From Gammaproteobacteria bacterium (lineage in GTDB: Bacteria > Pseudomonadota > Gammaproteobacteria > Chromatiales > Chromatiaceae), in NCBI GenBank assembly GCA_021773975.1, contig JAJFJN010000019.1, positions 1-64,000 on the forward strand: a stretch of DNA of 64,000 nucleotides, written 5' to 3'. The notes under the pieces were generated by a model. That model was not told the origin of the DNA. It saw only the letters and a program-made list of their open reading frames with translations, and did no database searches. Made by a program: the position numbers and the translations under genes. This document shows positions 44,567-53,824 of the stretch, one piece after another (position 1 is the first letter of the stretch; each line of letters begins with the position of its first letter).

Positions 44567-45658
44567 ATGAAGAGGCGGGTTATCTCTGTATTCAGTCTCT
44601 CCTTTCTGGACATCATGTTCTGTGGCTTCGGCGCAGTTGTCTTGCTCGTCATGCTGCTACATGGCGAAACCTTGCAGCGGCGTGAAGAGAAACAGCAGGA
44701 CCTGAAAGCGGAACTGGCAAGAGTTAATTTGCAGCTTGATTTTGCGCGTAACCATCTGGCTGAACAGCAGGCAGAGATGGAGAATATTGCCAACGCGAAG
44801 AGTGCGCTGCAAAGTGAGGAGGAGGCACTGCGCAACCGGATGCGTGAGCAGAGCCAGTCGGCAGCTGACTCATCCCTGGCTGCTCGTGAGCGGGCGCGTG
44901 CAATTGCAGCCCTACAGCGTGAGAGGGCGCAGCTTGAAGCTAGCAAAAAGCAGCGCGAACTGGAACTGGCCCAGCAGTCAAAGCAGGGTGGTAGCCTTAT
45001 AGGTTTTGATGGTGATGGGCGACGGCAATATCTGACGGGACTTAAGCTTGGCGGTGAACGCACGCTGATCCTGATTGACCGCTCGGCCAGTATGCTGGAC
45101 GAGACTATTGTCAATATTGTGCGGCGCAAGCTGATGAGTAAAGCGCTACGCCAGGATGCGCCCAAATGGCAACGCACGCTACGCACCCTGCATTGGTTGA
45201 TCGCCAATCTGCAACCGAATAAACGGTTTCAGGTCTACGCCTTTAATACGGAAGCCCAGCCTGTGATTGAGGGAACAGCCGGGCAGTGGTTAAGCACGAG
45301 TGATCCCGGTCGATTGAGTGCCACACTGACGGCGATACGCAAGCTGGCACCTGAACATGGCACCAGCCTGCACAATGCCTTTGATGTGATCAGGCGACTC
45401 ACGCCCAGGCCGGATAGTGTGTTGCTCCTAACCGATGGCCTGCCAACCCAAGGCAAAAAAGTGGCCTCAGCCGCTTCAATCACGGGTGAGAAACGCCTCT
45501 CTTTGTTTGCCGATGCTGTTACGCGGCTGCTGCCGGGTGTTCCCATCAACACGCTGCTCTTTCCTATTGAAGGCGATCCGGCCGCTGCTGCTGCCTATTG
45601 GGCACTGGCTATACAGACAGACGGCGCCTTCATCACGCCATCGAGGGATTGGCCATGA
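44567..45658 (+). CDS. Operon gene 7: vWA-domain protein with Asp-bearing N-terminal membrane helix
   Basis: 363 residues. N-terminus VFSLSFLDIMFCGFGAVVLL is a single membrane helix with an Asp at its cytoplasmic side. A coiled coil follows at about 40-140. A von Willebrand A domain spans about 160-360, with the metal-site LILIDRSASM near 168 (DxSxS), a Thr in PEHGTSLHNAFD near 268, and LLLTDGLPTQG near 290. It is paralogous to gene 8. The arrangement of short inside, one helix, periplasmic output domain is that of ExbD/MotB. It ends overlapping gene 8 as ATGA. Confidence 0.88.
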   Translation: MKRRVISVFSLSFLDIMFCGFGAVVLLVMLLHGETLQRREEKQQDLKAELARVNLQLDFARNHLAEQQAEMENIANAKSALQSEEEALRNRMREQSQSAADSSLAARERARAIAALQRERAQLEASKKQRELELAQQSKQGGSLIGFDGDGRRQYLTGLKLGGERTLILIDRSASMLDETIVNIVRRKLMSKALRQDAPKWQRTLRTLHWLIANLQPNKRFQVYAFNTEAQPVIEGTAGQWLSTSDPGRLSATLTAIRKLAPEHGTSLHNAFDVIRRLTPRPDSVLLLTDGLPTQGKKVASAASITGEKRLSLFADAVTRLLPGVPINTLLFPIEGDPAAAAAYWALAIQTDGAFITPSRDWP

Positions 45659-46650
45659 TGAAGGGCAGACGTCGTGGCGTAGAGGTCTTCAATCTCTCCT
45701 TTCTGGATGTGATCTCCTGTGGCTTTGGGGCCATCATTCTACTGTTGGTGCTAACGCTGGCGCTGGAGCCTGCAACGATGGTTCGGATTATGGCTGACCT
45801 CATGGGTAACGCAGAACAGGTGCGCCTCGAACGGGAAAAACTGGTTGCTGAAAGCCAACGGTTAAATCAACAGCTGGCGGTCAGTCGAAGAGAGCTGCAA
45901 TCCATGCAGCAGGCGTTTACGCAGTTGAATCAGCAGTGGCTGTCGGTACTGGATAAAGATTCAGCCGCACAGCGCAAGATTGAAGAGCAACTGCGCATGC
46001 AGCGCATGCTTGAGCAAGCAAATGCAGAGGTGAAAACCCTATTAAGCCATGCTGCACAACAGGCGCTTAATCCGGATGCAAAGATCGGCGGTATACCGGT
46101 GGATAGTGAATACATCATCTTCATCATTGATACGTCGGGCAGCATGCTGAGTGCGGCCTGGCCAAAGGTCAATAAGAAGGTGGAAGAGGTACTGAGTGTC
46201 TACCCCAATGTTAAGGGCATTCAGGTGATCAATGACATGGGGAGCTATATGTTCGGTGAATATGCCGGGCGCTGGATTCCCGACACCCCGGCCCGGCGCA
46301 AAGAGGTGCTCCGGCGTCTGCGTAACTGGAACAGCTTCAGTAACAGCAGTCCGGTTGAGGGGGTGACACATGCCATCCAACAGTACTTCAAGGGTGATAA
46401 ACAGATCAGTCTCTATGTCTTTGGTGATGATTTCTCCAGCGGCAATATCAATGCGGTGATCCACGAAGTGGCGCGCATGAACAAAAAAGATAGTTCAGGC
46501 AAGCCCAAGGTGCGCATCCACACCTTTGGCTTTCCTGTGCTCTTTCTGCACCCCATCGGTCAAGCAAACCGCATGCGCTTTGCTCATTTGATGAGGCTGT
46601 TGGCGGAGCAGAATGCGGGTAGTTTTGTCGGTTTGACTAAGCTGAAGTAG
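45655..46650 (+). CDS. Operon gene 8: second vWA-domain protein with Asp-bearing N-terminal membrane helix
   Basis: 331 residues from ATG 45655; the longer frame to 45598 is rejected since it would lie within gene 7. VFNLSFLDVISCGFGAIILL matches the N-terminus of gene 7 (SFLD and CGFGA shared) and begins the single membrane helix. A coiled coil spans about 60-135. The vWA domain starts YIIFIIDTSGSMLSA near 153 with an intact DxSxS metal site, and SSPVEGVTHAIQQYF carries the second ligand region. This protein and gene 7 probably form the periplasmic part of one machine. It is the last operon gene, converging on mltB 27 bp away. Confidence 0.88.
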   Translation: MMKGRRRGVEVFNLSFLDVISCGFGAIILLLVLTLALEPATMVRIMADLMGNAEQVRLEREKLVAESQRLNQQLAVSRRELQSMQQAFTQLNQQWLSVLDKDSAAQRKIEEQLRMQRMLEQANAEVKTLLSHAAQQALNPDAKIGGIPVDSEYIIFIIDTSGSMLSAAWPKVNKKVEEVLSVYPNVKGIQVINDMGSYMFGEYAGRWIPDTPARRKEVLRRLRNWNSFSNSSPVEGVTHAIQQYFKGDKQISLYVFGDDFSSGNINAVIHEVARMNKKDSSGKPKVRIHTFGFPVLFLHPIGQANRMRFAHLMRLLAEQNAGSFVGLTKLK

Positions 46651-46676
46651 AGGCTATTGGGTATGGGTTGCTGCGC

Positions 46677-47708
46677 TCATTTTTTTTGCTGTGCTTGCCG
46701 CAGTGCGAGTATCTCCTGACTTAGCTGGTAGACAGCCATGGCGTAGAGATTGCTGTGATTGTAGCGGGTGATGACATAGAAGTTGTGCAGCCCAACCCAG
46801 TATTCATTGTCATTTTTACTAGCAGAGAGCTGAATCAAGCTGGCCAGAAGATCATCGGAGAGGTCATCCGTAATTTGGATTTTGGCTTCTTTGAGTTCAG
46901 AAATTCTGACTGTTGGTGGTTTTGGTTTGGTGTTTTCAAGGGTGATCAGTGCGCTGTGATCTTCGGTAATGCCGGTGGCGGTAGTGGCAACAGGTGCGCC
47001 TGTCTGCCAACGGTGGCGCGCAAAGTAGTTGGCGACACTGCCGATTACATCGGCATCGCTGTTCCAGAGATCACGTCGGCCATCGCCGTCTAAATCCACG
47101 GCATAGTGACGGTAGCTGGAGGGGATAAACTGCGGCTGCCCCATGGCTCCGGCATAGGAGCCTTTAACGTCCAGTGGGTCAAGTTTCTCTTTAATCGCCA
47201 GTACCAGAAAATCCTCAAGTTGAGTGCGACCAAACTTTTTGCGTTCAGGGTAATGAAAGGCCTGGGTATAGAGTGAGTCGAGCACCCGGATCTTACCTGG
47301 TCGCTTTCCATAGTTGGTCTCTACACCGACGATGGCGGCAAGCACCTCCTGAGCGATGCCGAACTCTTTTTCAGCCTGCTCAAATAGCGCAGCACGTGAA
47401 TTCCAGAATTTAAGACCATTTTGTACGCGCTTGCTGGAAAGGAAATTTTTGCGATAGCGATACCAAGGCCAGGTGGCTTCGGCTGAGCGCTGAAATTTGC
47501 TGCGGATTAGCTCCTCAAGATTCTCTGCCTGGGCCAGAATTTGGCCTATTTCTTCGGGGTTGAGGTGGTGGCGGGAGGCCACTTCAGATACAAATGCCTG
47601 TACTTCGGGTGCAAGTGCCGGTGGTTCGGCAGAGAGTGTGGGTTGTGCAAAAAATATCCCCAGTAGCCCGGTGATAAGTAGAGTACGGCAGCGGTAAAAA
47701 TGAGTCAT
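46677..47708 (-). CDS. mltB: Lytic murein transglycosylase B
   Basis: 343 residues with signal peptide (LLITGLLGIFFAQPTLSA). The catalytic Glu is in VGVETNYGKRPG near residue 130; GSYAGAMGQPQFIPSSYRHY near 185 and DLDGDGRRDLWNSDADVIGS near 207 are typical SLT-family MltB blocks. It cleaves glycan strands of peptidoglycan forming 1,6-anhydro ends. No lipobox cysteine is seen, so it may be soluble in the periplasm. It follows rodA as in the canonical shape cluster. Confidence 0.95.
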   Translation of the reverse strand: MTHFYRCRTLLITGLLGIFFAQPTLSAEPPALAPEVQAFVSEVASRHHLNPEEIGQILAQAENLEELIRSKFQRSAEATWPWYRYRKNFLSSKRVQNGLKFWNSRAALFEQAEKEFGIAQEVLAAIVGVETNYGKRPGKIRVLDSLYTQAFHYPERKKFGRTQLEDFLVLAIKEKLDPLDVKGSYAGAMGQPQFIPSSYRHYAVDLDGDGRRDLWNSDADVIGSVANYFARHRWQTGAPVATTATGITEDHSALITLENTKPKPPTVRISELKEAKIQITDDLSDDLLASLIQLSASKNDNEYWVGLHNFYVITRYNHSNLYAMAVYQLSQEILALRQAQQKK

Positions 47709-47735
47709 TGGGTATAACCTTGGGTAATATTGGGG

Positions 47736-48875
47736 TTAAGTGGGTAGCAGTTTGCGATGTGTGTGGATGGACATGAGGATACCGAACCCAGCCATCAGCG
47801 TCACTAGTGATGTGCCGCCATAACTGACCAGCGGCAGAGGCACCCCTACGACGGGCAGTAGGCCGGTTACCATGCCTGTATTTACAAACAGATAGACAAA
47901 GACCACCAGCGTTAGAGCCCCGCCCAGTAGTCGGCCATAGGTATCATGCGCCTGGGTGGCAATGTAAAGGCCGCGTAGGATAATAAAAAGATAGATGGCC
48001 AGCAGTACCAGAATGCCGGCCAGGCCGAACTCTTCAGCTAATACGGCAAAGATAAAGTCGGTGGAACTTTCGGGTAGAAAATCCAGATGAGACTGGGTGC
48101 CATTGAGCCATCCCTTGCCGTATATGCCGCCTGAACCAATGGCGATCTTTGATTGAATGATATGGTATCCCGACCCTAAAGGGTCATTTTCCGGGTTGAG
48201 AAAGGTCAGTACCCGTTGGCGTTGATAGTCTCGCATGAGATACCACAGCACCGGAGCCAAGGCACCCAGAAGGGCAACAAAACTACCGATAAGCCGCCAA
48301 CGCACACCCGCTAGAAAAAGCACAAAAATACCTGCGCTGGCCACGAGCAATGATGTGCCAAGATCGGGCTGTTTAGCAATCATTAGCACTGGAATAATGA
48401 TTAGGAGTGCAGCTATTAGAAGCCGCCGCCAGTCGGGTGGGAGGCGGGCTTCAGAGAGAAACCAAGCGACCATCATCGGTACTGCTAGCTTCATCAATTC
48501 TGAAGGCTGAAAACGAAAGAGTCCCAGATCCAGCCAGCGTTGGGCACCTTTGCCGATATGTCCAAAAACTAGCACGGCAATCAGCATTAGGATGCCGATA
48601 GCAAAAAGCCATGGACTCCAGTATCTGAGTTGCTGAGGGGGAATCTGGGCAACAATAACCATGACGGCGAAGGCCAGTCCGAGCCGAATGAGTTGGCGTT
48701 CTACCTGAACCATGCTTTGGTCACTGGCACTGTAGAGTACGATTAAGCCAAAACTGCATAGCAGGATTAATCCACTGAGCAGTGGCAGGTCAAGATGGAG
48801 TCCAGCCAATGCGCCCTGCTGTTTTACGGGGTTTGATTGGGTGAACTCTCGTGAAGGTGCGGAGAGAGGGATCAT
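47736..48875 (-). CDS. rodA: Rod shape-determining SEDS glycosyltransferase RodA
   Basis: 379 residues with about ten membrane helices. AEEFGLAGILVLLAIYLFII and GVPLPLVSYGGTSLVTLMAG near the C-terminus are the SEDS signature, and the Asp loop DLGTSLLVASAG near 180 contains the catalytic residue. With PBP2 it polymerises peptidoglycan for cell elongation. Its start overlaps the PBP2 stop by four bases. Confidence 0.96.
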   Translation of the reverse strand: MIPLSAPSREFTQSNPVKQQGALAGLHLDLPLLSGLILLCSFGLIVLYSASDQSMVQVERQLIRLGLAFAVMVIVAQIPPQQLRYWSPWLFAIGILMLIAVLVFGHIGKGAQRWLDLGLFRFQPSELMKLAVPMMVAWFLSEARLPPDWRRLLIAALLIIIPVLMIAKQPDLGTSLLVASAGIFVLFLAGVRWRLIGSFVALLGALAPVLWYLMRDYQRQRVLTFLNPENDPLGSGYHIIQSKIAIGSGGIYGKGWLNGTQSHLDFLPESSTDFIFAVLAEEFGLAGILVLLAIYLFIILRGLYIATQAHDTYGRLLGGALTLVVFVYLFVNTGMVTGLLPVVGVPLPLVSYGGTSLVTLMAGFGILMSIHTHRKLLPT

Positions 48876-50737
48876 TGTTGTTCTTGGGCTTTGTCCGTGC
48901 TGTCATTCAGCAGATAGTGATCCATAATGGTGCGGGCAATAGGTGCGGCTACAGAGCCACCGTGCCCACCGTGTTCAACAATAACAGCGACTGCAATCTG
49001 TGGGTTTTTGATCGGTGCAAATGCGATGAAGAGCGCGTGATCACGCATTTTTTCACTTACAGTCTCTTCATCATACTCTTCATCCTGTTTTACCGTGAAG
49101 ACCTGTGCGGTGCCAGTTTTAGCTGCAATTAGGTATTCTTTTGTACGGATATTGCGAGCTGTGCCTCGTATGCCCTGCACTACCTGGCTCATGGCAAAAG
49201 TCATATCATCCCAGTTTTTTTGTTTGATAACAGGGATCTGCCTTGGCTCAGTTTGTGGTGGAATCTCACCTTCAGATTGAGATGTATGGGTAATGAACTT
49301 CACAATTTGAGGTGTTCTATGTATGCCTTTGCTTGCAAGTGTTGCTGTTGCATTGGCCAGTTGGAGAGGGGTGGTCAGAAAATAACCCTGCCCAATGCCC
49401 ATAATAACGGTTTCGCCTGGATACCAGGCTATATTACGTCTCCTCCTTTTCCATTCTCGTGAGGGTAGCAGCCCAGGAAGCTCGCCGGTAAGATCAATCA
49501 TGGTTTTTTCCCCAAAACCAAATTGACTTAGAAAACTGCTCATTTTGTCGATGCCCATCTCATGAGCGAGGTTGTAGTAGTAGACATCACATGATTGCTC
49601 AATTGACTTTTCCATATCAGTGAGGCCGTGACCATGTTTTTTCCAGTCACGATATTTGTGTTCATGTTTGGGCAGCTGAAAAAAACCAGGGCAGAATTTC
49701 TTTTTATTAAAGGTGATGGTGTTAGTCTCCAACCCGGCTAAGCCAATAAATGGTTTGGCTGTTGAACCAGGCGGATATTGACCACGCAAAGCTCGGTCAA
49801 AGAGTGGATTGTCATCTGATTGTTGAAGTGCGTTATAGGCGGTTGAGCTAATGCCCTCTACAAATAGATTAGGGTCATAACCGGGCTTGCTAACTAGAGC
49901 CAGAATGCCTCCCGTGTTTGGATTGATGGCTACAGCAGCACCATTTTTGTCGCCAAAGGCTTTAGTTGTTATAGCTTGTAGTTGGGCATCAATGTGAAGA
50001 TGAATGTCTTTACCTGGCACTGGCGGCTGGTTTTCCAAAATCCGGATGACGCGCCCTAATGCATTGACTTCAACCTGCCGCATGCCCACTTTGCCATGCA
50101 ATATATCTTCGTAAGTTTTTTCTAGCCCAGTTTTACCAATATGGCTGGTGCCAGCGTAGTTGGAGGTGTCGATTGTCTTCAACTCTCTCTCGTTGATACG
50201 GGCAACATAACCTACAACGTGTGCAGTGGCCACTCCTTGCGGATAATCTCTTAATAGCCTGGCCTGGATATCTACACCAGGAAAATGGTGTCGATTGACT
50301 GCAAAACGAGCCACATCTTTTTCATTGAGATGTACTTTGATGGGAATGCTGTCAAAACGGCGTTTTTGCTTACGTAGTCGCTGAAAACGATTAAGGTCAT
50401 CTTCAGTGATGGTAATGATCTGTGCTAATCCCGCTAGTGTTTGATCGATATCTTTGACCTGCTCTGGGGTGATTTCAAGGCTGTGGGTGGGTAGATTCTG
50501 CGCTAAAATCACGCCATTTCGATCATAAATCAGGCCGCGGGTGGGGGGCAAAGGCACCAGTTTGACGCGGTTCTCATGTGATAGCGTAGTAAAATGATCG
50601 TGATTTGTAATTTGCAGATGGGTCAATCGCAGGATAAGAGTACCCAGCAATATCACTACTATAAGAGCAGATATGATAGCCCTATGTGTGAGGGTTCGGC
50701 TCTCTCTGGCGTGGTCTTTTATACTGGGTTCAGGCAT
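48872..50737 (-). CDS. mrdA: Penicillin-binding protein 2 (transpeptidase MrdA)
   Basis: 621 residues. One N-terminal membrane helix (AIISALIVVILLGTLILRL), a non-penicillin-binding domain to about 250, then the transpeptidase with PPGSTAKPF (active Ser near residue 325), SIEQSCDVYY (SxN-type near 385) and AAKTGTAQV (KTG near 545). It crosslinks peptidoglycan along the cell side wall with RodA. Full length for the family. Confidence 0.97.
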   Translation of the reverse strand: MPEPSIKDHARESRTLTHRAIISALIVVILLGTLILRLTHLQITNHDHFTTLSHENRVKLVPLPPTRGLIYDRNGVILAQNLPTHSLEITPEQVKDIDQTLAGLAQIITITEDDLNRFQRLRKQKRRFDSIPIKVHLNEKDVARFAVNRHHFPGVDIQARLLRDYPQGVATAHVVGYVARINERELKTIDTSNYAGTSHIGKTGLEKTYEDILHGKVGMRQVEVNALGRVIRILENQPPVPGKDIHLHIDAQLQAITTKAFGDKNGAAVAINPNTGGILALVSKPGYDPNLFVEGISSTAYNALQQSDDNPLFDRALRGQYPPGSTAKPFIGLAGLETNTITFNKKKFCPGFFQLPKHEHKYRDWKKHGHGLTDMEKSIEQSCDVYYYNLAHEMGIDKMSSFLSQFGFGEKTMIDLTGELPGLLPSREWKRRRRNIAWYPGETVIMGIGQGYFLTTPLQLANATATLASKGIHRTPQIVKFITHTSQSEGEIPPQTEPRQIPVIKQKNWDDMTFAMSQVVQGIRGTARNIRTKEYLIAAKTGTAQVFTVKQDEEYDEETVSEKMRDHALFIAFAPIKNPQIAVAVIVEHGGHGGSVAAPIARTIMDHYLLNDSTDKAQEQQ

Positions 50738-50800
50738 TTGACTTAGTTAGAGAGTCTGTTTAGAGCTATTAGGCAGAGTGTTGTTAGGGTGTTGAAAATA

Positions 50801-51289
50801 TTAAATAACTTTAAAGCGTTGCCGCAGACTGCGCAGAATGATGAATACCAAAGGCCATAGCAGCATGCCAATAAAAGGGGGAGCCCAGTAGCTAAGTGCA
50901 GGGGTTGGCCTGTGTATTGCCCCCATCACGATAATTGAGAGCACCTCTTCCAGCATAAGCAGTAAAAAAACACCGATTGCCTGTTGCCAGACAGGGAATA
51001 CGCGCAGGCGTCGGTGTAGTTTGGTTGTAATAAAAGCGGTGATAGCCAGCTCTAAAGCATGCTGTCCTAACAGGGTGTTGGTTATAACATCGATCATCAG
51101 TCCAAGAAACCACCCAATACCAACGCCTACACGCTGTGGTGTCGCTATACACCAGTAGATGAGTACCAGTGAGTGCCAAGCAGGTCGGAATGGACGAGCC
51201 CATTCGGGCAGCGGCAGGATGGTTAAGATCAAAGCCAGGACAAAACTGGCAATGATGATGAAGCCGCCACGGTGAGGTGTTATTGTCAT
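50801..51289 (-). CDS. mreD: Rod shape-determining protein MreD
   Basis: 162 residues, about five membrane helices (FIIIASFVLALILTILPL, VGVGIGWFLGLMIDVITNTL). GWFLGLMIDVITNTLLGQHA is the MreD signature. It belongs to the elongasome with MreC and RodA. It overlaps mreC by four bases and precedes mrdA by 63 bp. Confidence 0.93.
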   Translation of the reverse strand: MTITPHRGGFIIIASFVLALILTILPLPEWARPFRPAWHSLVLIYWCIATPQRVGVGIGWFLGLMIDVITNTLLGQHALELAITAFITTKLHRRLRVFPVWQQAIGVFLLLMLEEVLSIIVMGAIHRPTPALSYWAPPFIGMLLWPLVFIILRSLRQRFKVI

Positions 51290-52116
51290 GGCGTAGCCTG
51301 TTCCATAGCAGGAGTAGGCGGCGGCCCCTGAGTGGGTGAGGCCAGGGCGCGAACCAGCAGTACCTCATGGGTACGTTTCAGGTTGGCACTGGGCTTGGCT
51401 AGAATGCGGGCAAAAGGTTGGCCCGGGCTATTGATTACCTGGGTGACCACTGCCACGGGATATCCAGGAGGAAAGTGCCCGCCAAGACCAGAGGTAATCA
51501 ATAGGTCACCCGCCTGAATGTCTGCATTGTTAGGCAGGTGTGGAAGTTCTAGTTCATTGGTGCGTCCCGTACCCATGGCGATGGTGCGAAGCCCGTTTCG
51601 GTTGACCTCTACGGGTAGGGCGTGGCTGGGATCAGTGATCATTAGCACAGTAGCTGAGAATGGGTCGACATGGATGACCTGCCCTAGCACGGCGTCAGCA
51701 TCAAGCACTGCCTGGCCTTCAAATACACCAGAATTACCGCCTCGATTGATGATGACCTGTTGTTTATAGGGGTCAAGGTCAATAGCAATCAATTCAGCGA
51801 TTAGAATTTGATCTCCAATCTTGAATGACGAGTCTAGTAGATCACGCAGGCGCATGTTCTCAGCCTCTAATGCTTTGAATTTTTGTTGTTGCCCCTTGAG
51901 CTTGAGATTGTCCTCGCGAAGTTGCTTGTTATCATTAAGTAAATGCTGACGTGAACGGAAGCTGTCTGATAGCCATTCTCCGCTGCTTGTCGGGAGGCTG
52001 GCAATTTGATGTAGAGGAGCCACGATAATGGAGAGAGCAGAGCGCACTATCTCCAGGTGGTTTTCACGGTGGTCGACAACCATCATAAGCAGAGAGGCAA
52101 GCACAGCTGCCGCCAT
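51286..52116 (-). CDS. mreC: Rod shape-determining protein MreC (start uncertain)
   Basis: 276 residues from the first ATG. A membrane helix (MAAAVLASLLMMVVDH) precedes a coiled coil (residues 55-90) and two beta domains (DPYKQQVIINRGGNSGVFEG, GDLLITSGLGGHFPPGYPVA). The frame is open farther upstream and reads IKTLFTQGPSITAR just before the ATG, which is the usual MreC N-terminus (MKxIFxxGPS). No ATG, GTG or TTG exists there, so translation may begin at ATT 52158. The protein organises the elongation complex in the periplasm. Confidence 0.9.
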   Translation of the reverse strand: MAAAVLASLLMMVVDHRENHLEIVRSALSIIVAPLHQIASLPTSSGEWLSDSFRSRQHLLNDNKQLREDNLKLKGQQQKFKALEAENMRLRDLLDSSFKIGDQILIAELIAIDLDPYKQQVIINRGGNSGVFEGQAVLDADAVLGQVIHVDPFSATVLMITDPSHALPVEVNRNGLRTIAMGTGRTNELELPHLPNNADIQAGDLLITSGLGGHFPPGYPVAVVTQVINSPGQPFARILAKPSANLKRTHEVLLVRALASPTQGPPPTPAMEQATP

Positions 52117-52188
52117 TCGGGCAGTGATTGAAGGCCCCTGTGTAAATAGCGTTTTAATGGAGGACTGTTCTCGTGCTAATAGGCTGCC

Positions 52189-52222
52189 AGGTTATAGCTG
52201 CCTGTGGGATCAGGCAGCCCAT
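52189..52222. terminator. Hairpin between mreB and mreC
   Basis: AGCTGCCTG and CAGGCAGCC form a strong stem with TGGGAT loop; the T-run is on the plus-strand side (CATTTTTATT). On the minus strand, in which mre genes are read, it lacks a T-run and may act as a partial attenuator or RNA-processing site that makes mreB more abundant than mreC. Confidence 0.55.
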
Positions 52223-52241
52223 TTTTATTAATAAACTTTGA

Positions 52242-53294
<1,053 letters not shown>

Positions 53295-53478
53295 TTAGGG
53301 TTTGATTCCAGAATTTAGTTGAAGACATGGCAGGTGGGGAATAAGACCCTGGAAAAGATTTTCCTGCCAGAAGCTGCATAATCTATATATGGTATAAGTT
53401 TGGGGCAAGGAATAGAAGCAAAAATGTGAATGTGTTAATTTAGTCAGATTTTTAACCTGCCCTGCCTTTGAGGAAAAC

Positions 53479-53766
53479 ATGTCACTAGATCATGCCGACG
53501 TGAAAAAAATCGCCCATCTTGCCCGTGTAGATGTGAGCGATGAACAAATGGAGAGTATAGCTAAAGATCTCTCAAATATCCTGGGTCTGGTAGAGCAGAT
53601 GAGTGCTGTAGATACAGAGGGTGTTGTGCCTATGGCGCATCCTCTGCACATGGCTCAGCGTCTGCGTAGTGATGAGGTGACTGAAACAGATGCGCGTGAG
53701 CTATTTCAATCTATTGCCCCTCAGACTGAAGAGGGACTTTATCTAGTACCTAAGGTCATTGAGTAA
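53479..53766 (+). CDS. gatC: Asp-tRNA(Asn)/Glu-tRNA(Gln) amidotransferase subunit C
   Basis: 95 residues, MSLDHADVKKIAHLARVDVS with the C-terminal Asp-Val-Val type end EEGLYLVPKVIE. It ties GatA and GatB together in the transamidation of mischarged tRNA. First gene of gatCAB, 58 bp ahead of gatA. Confidence 0.96.
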   Translation: MSLDHADVKKIAHLARVDVSDEQMESIAKDLSNILGLVEQMSAVDTEGVVPMAHPLHMAQRLRSDEVTETDARELFQSIAPQTEEGLYLVPKVIE

Positions 53767-53824
53767 GCTGCTCTTTGCTATTGAATGCATTCCATATTTC
53801 ACCTGACTTAAAAATTTAAGATCT

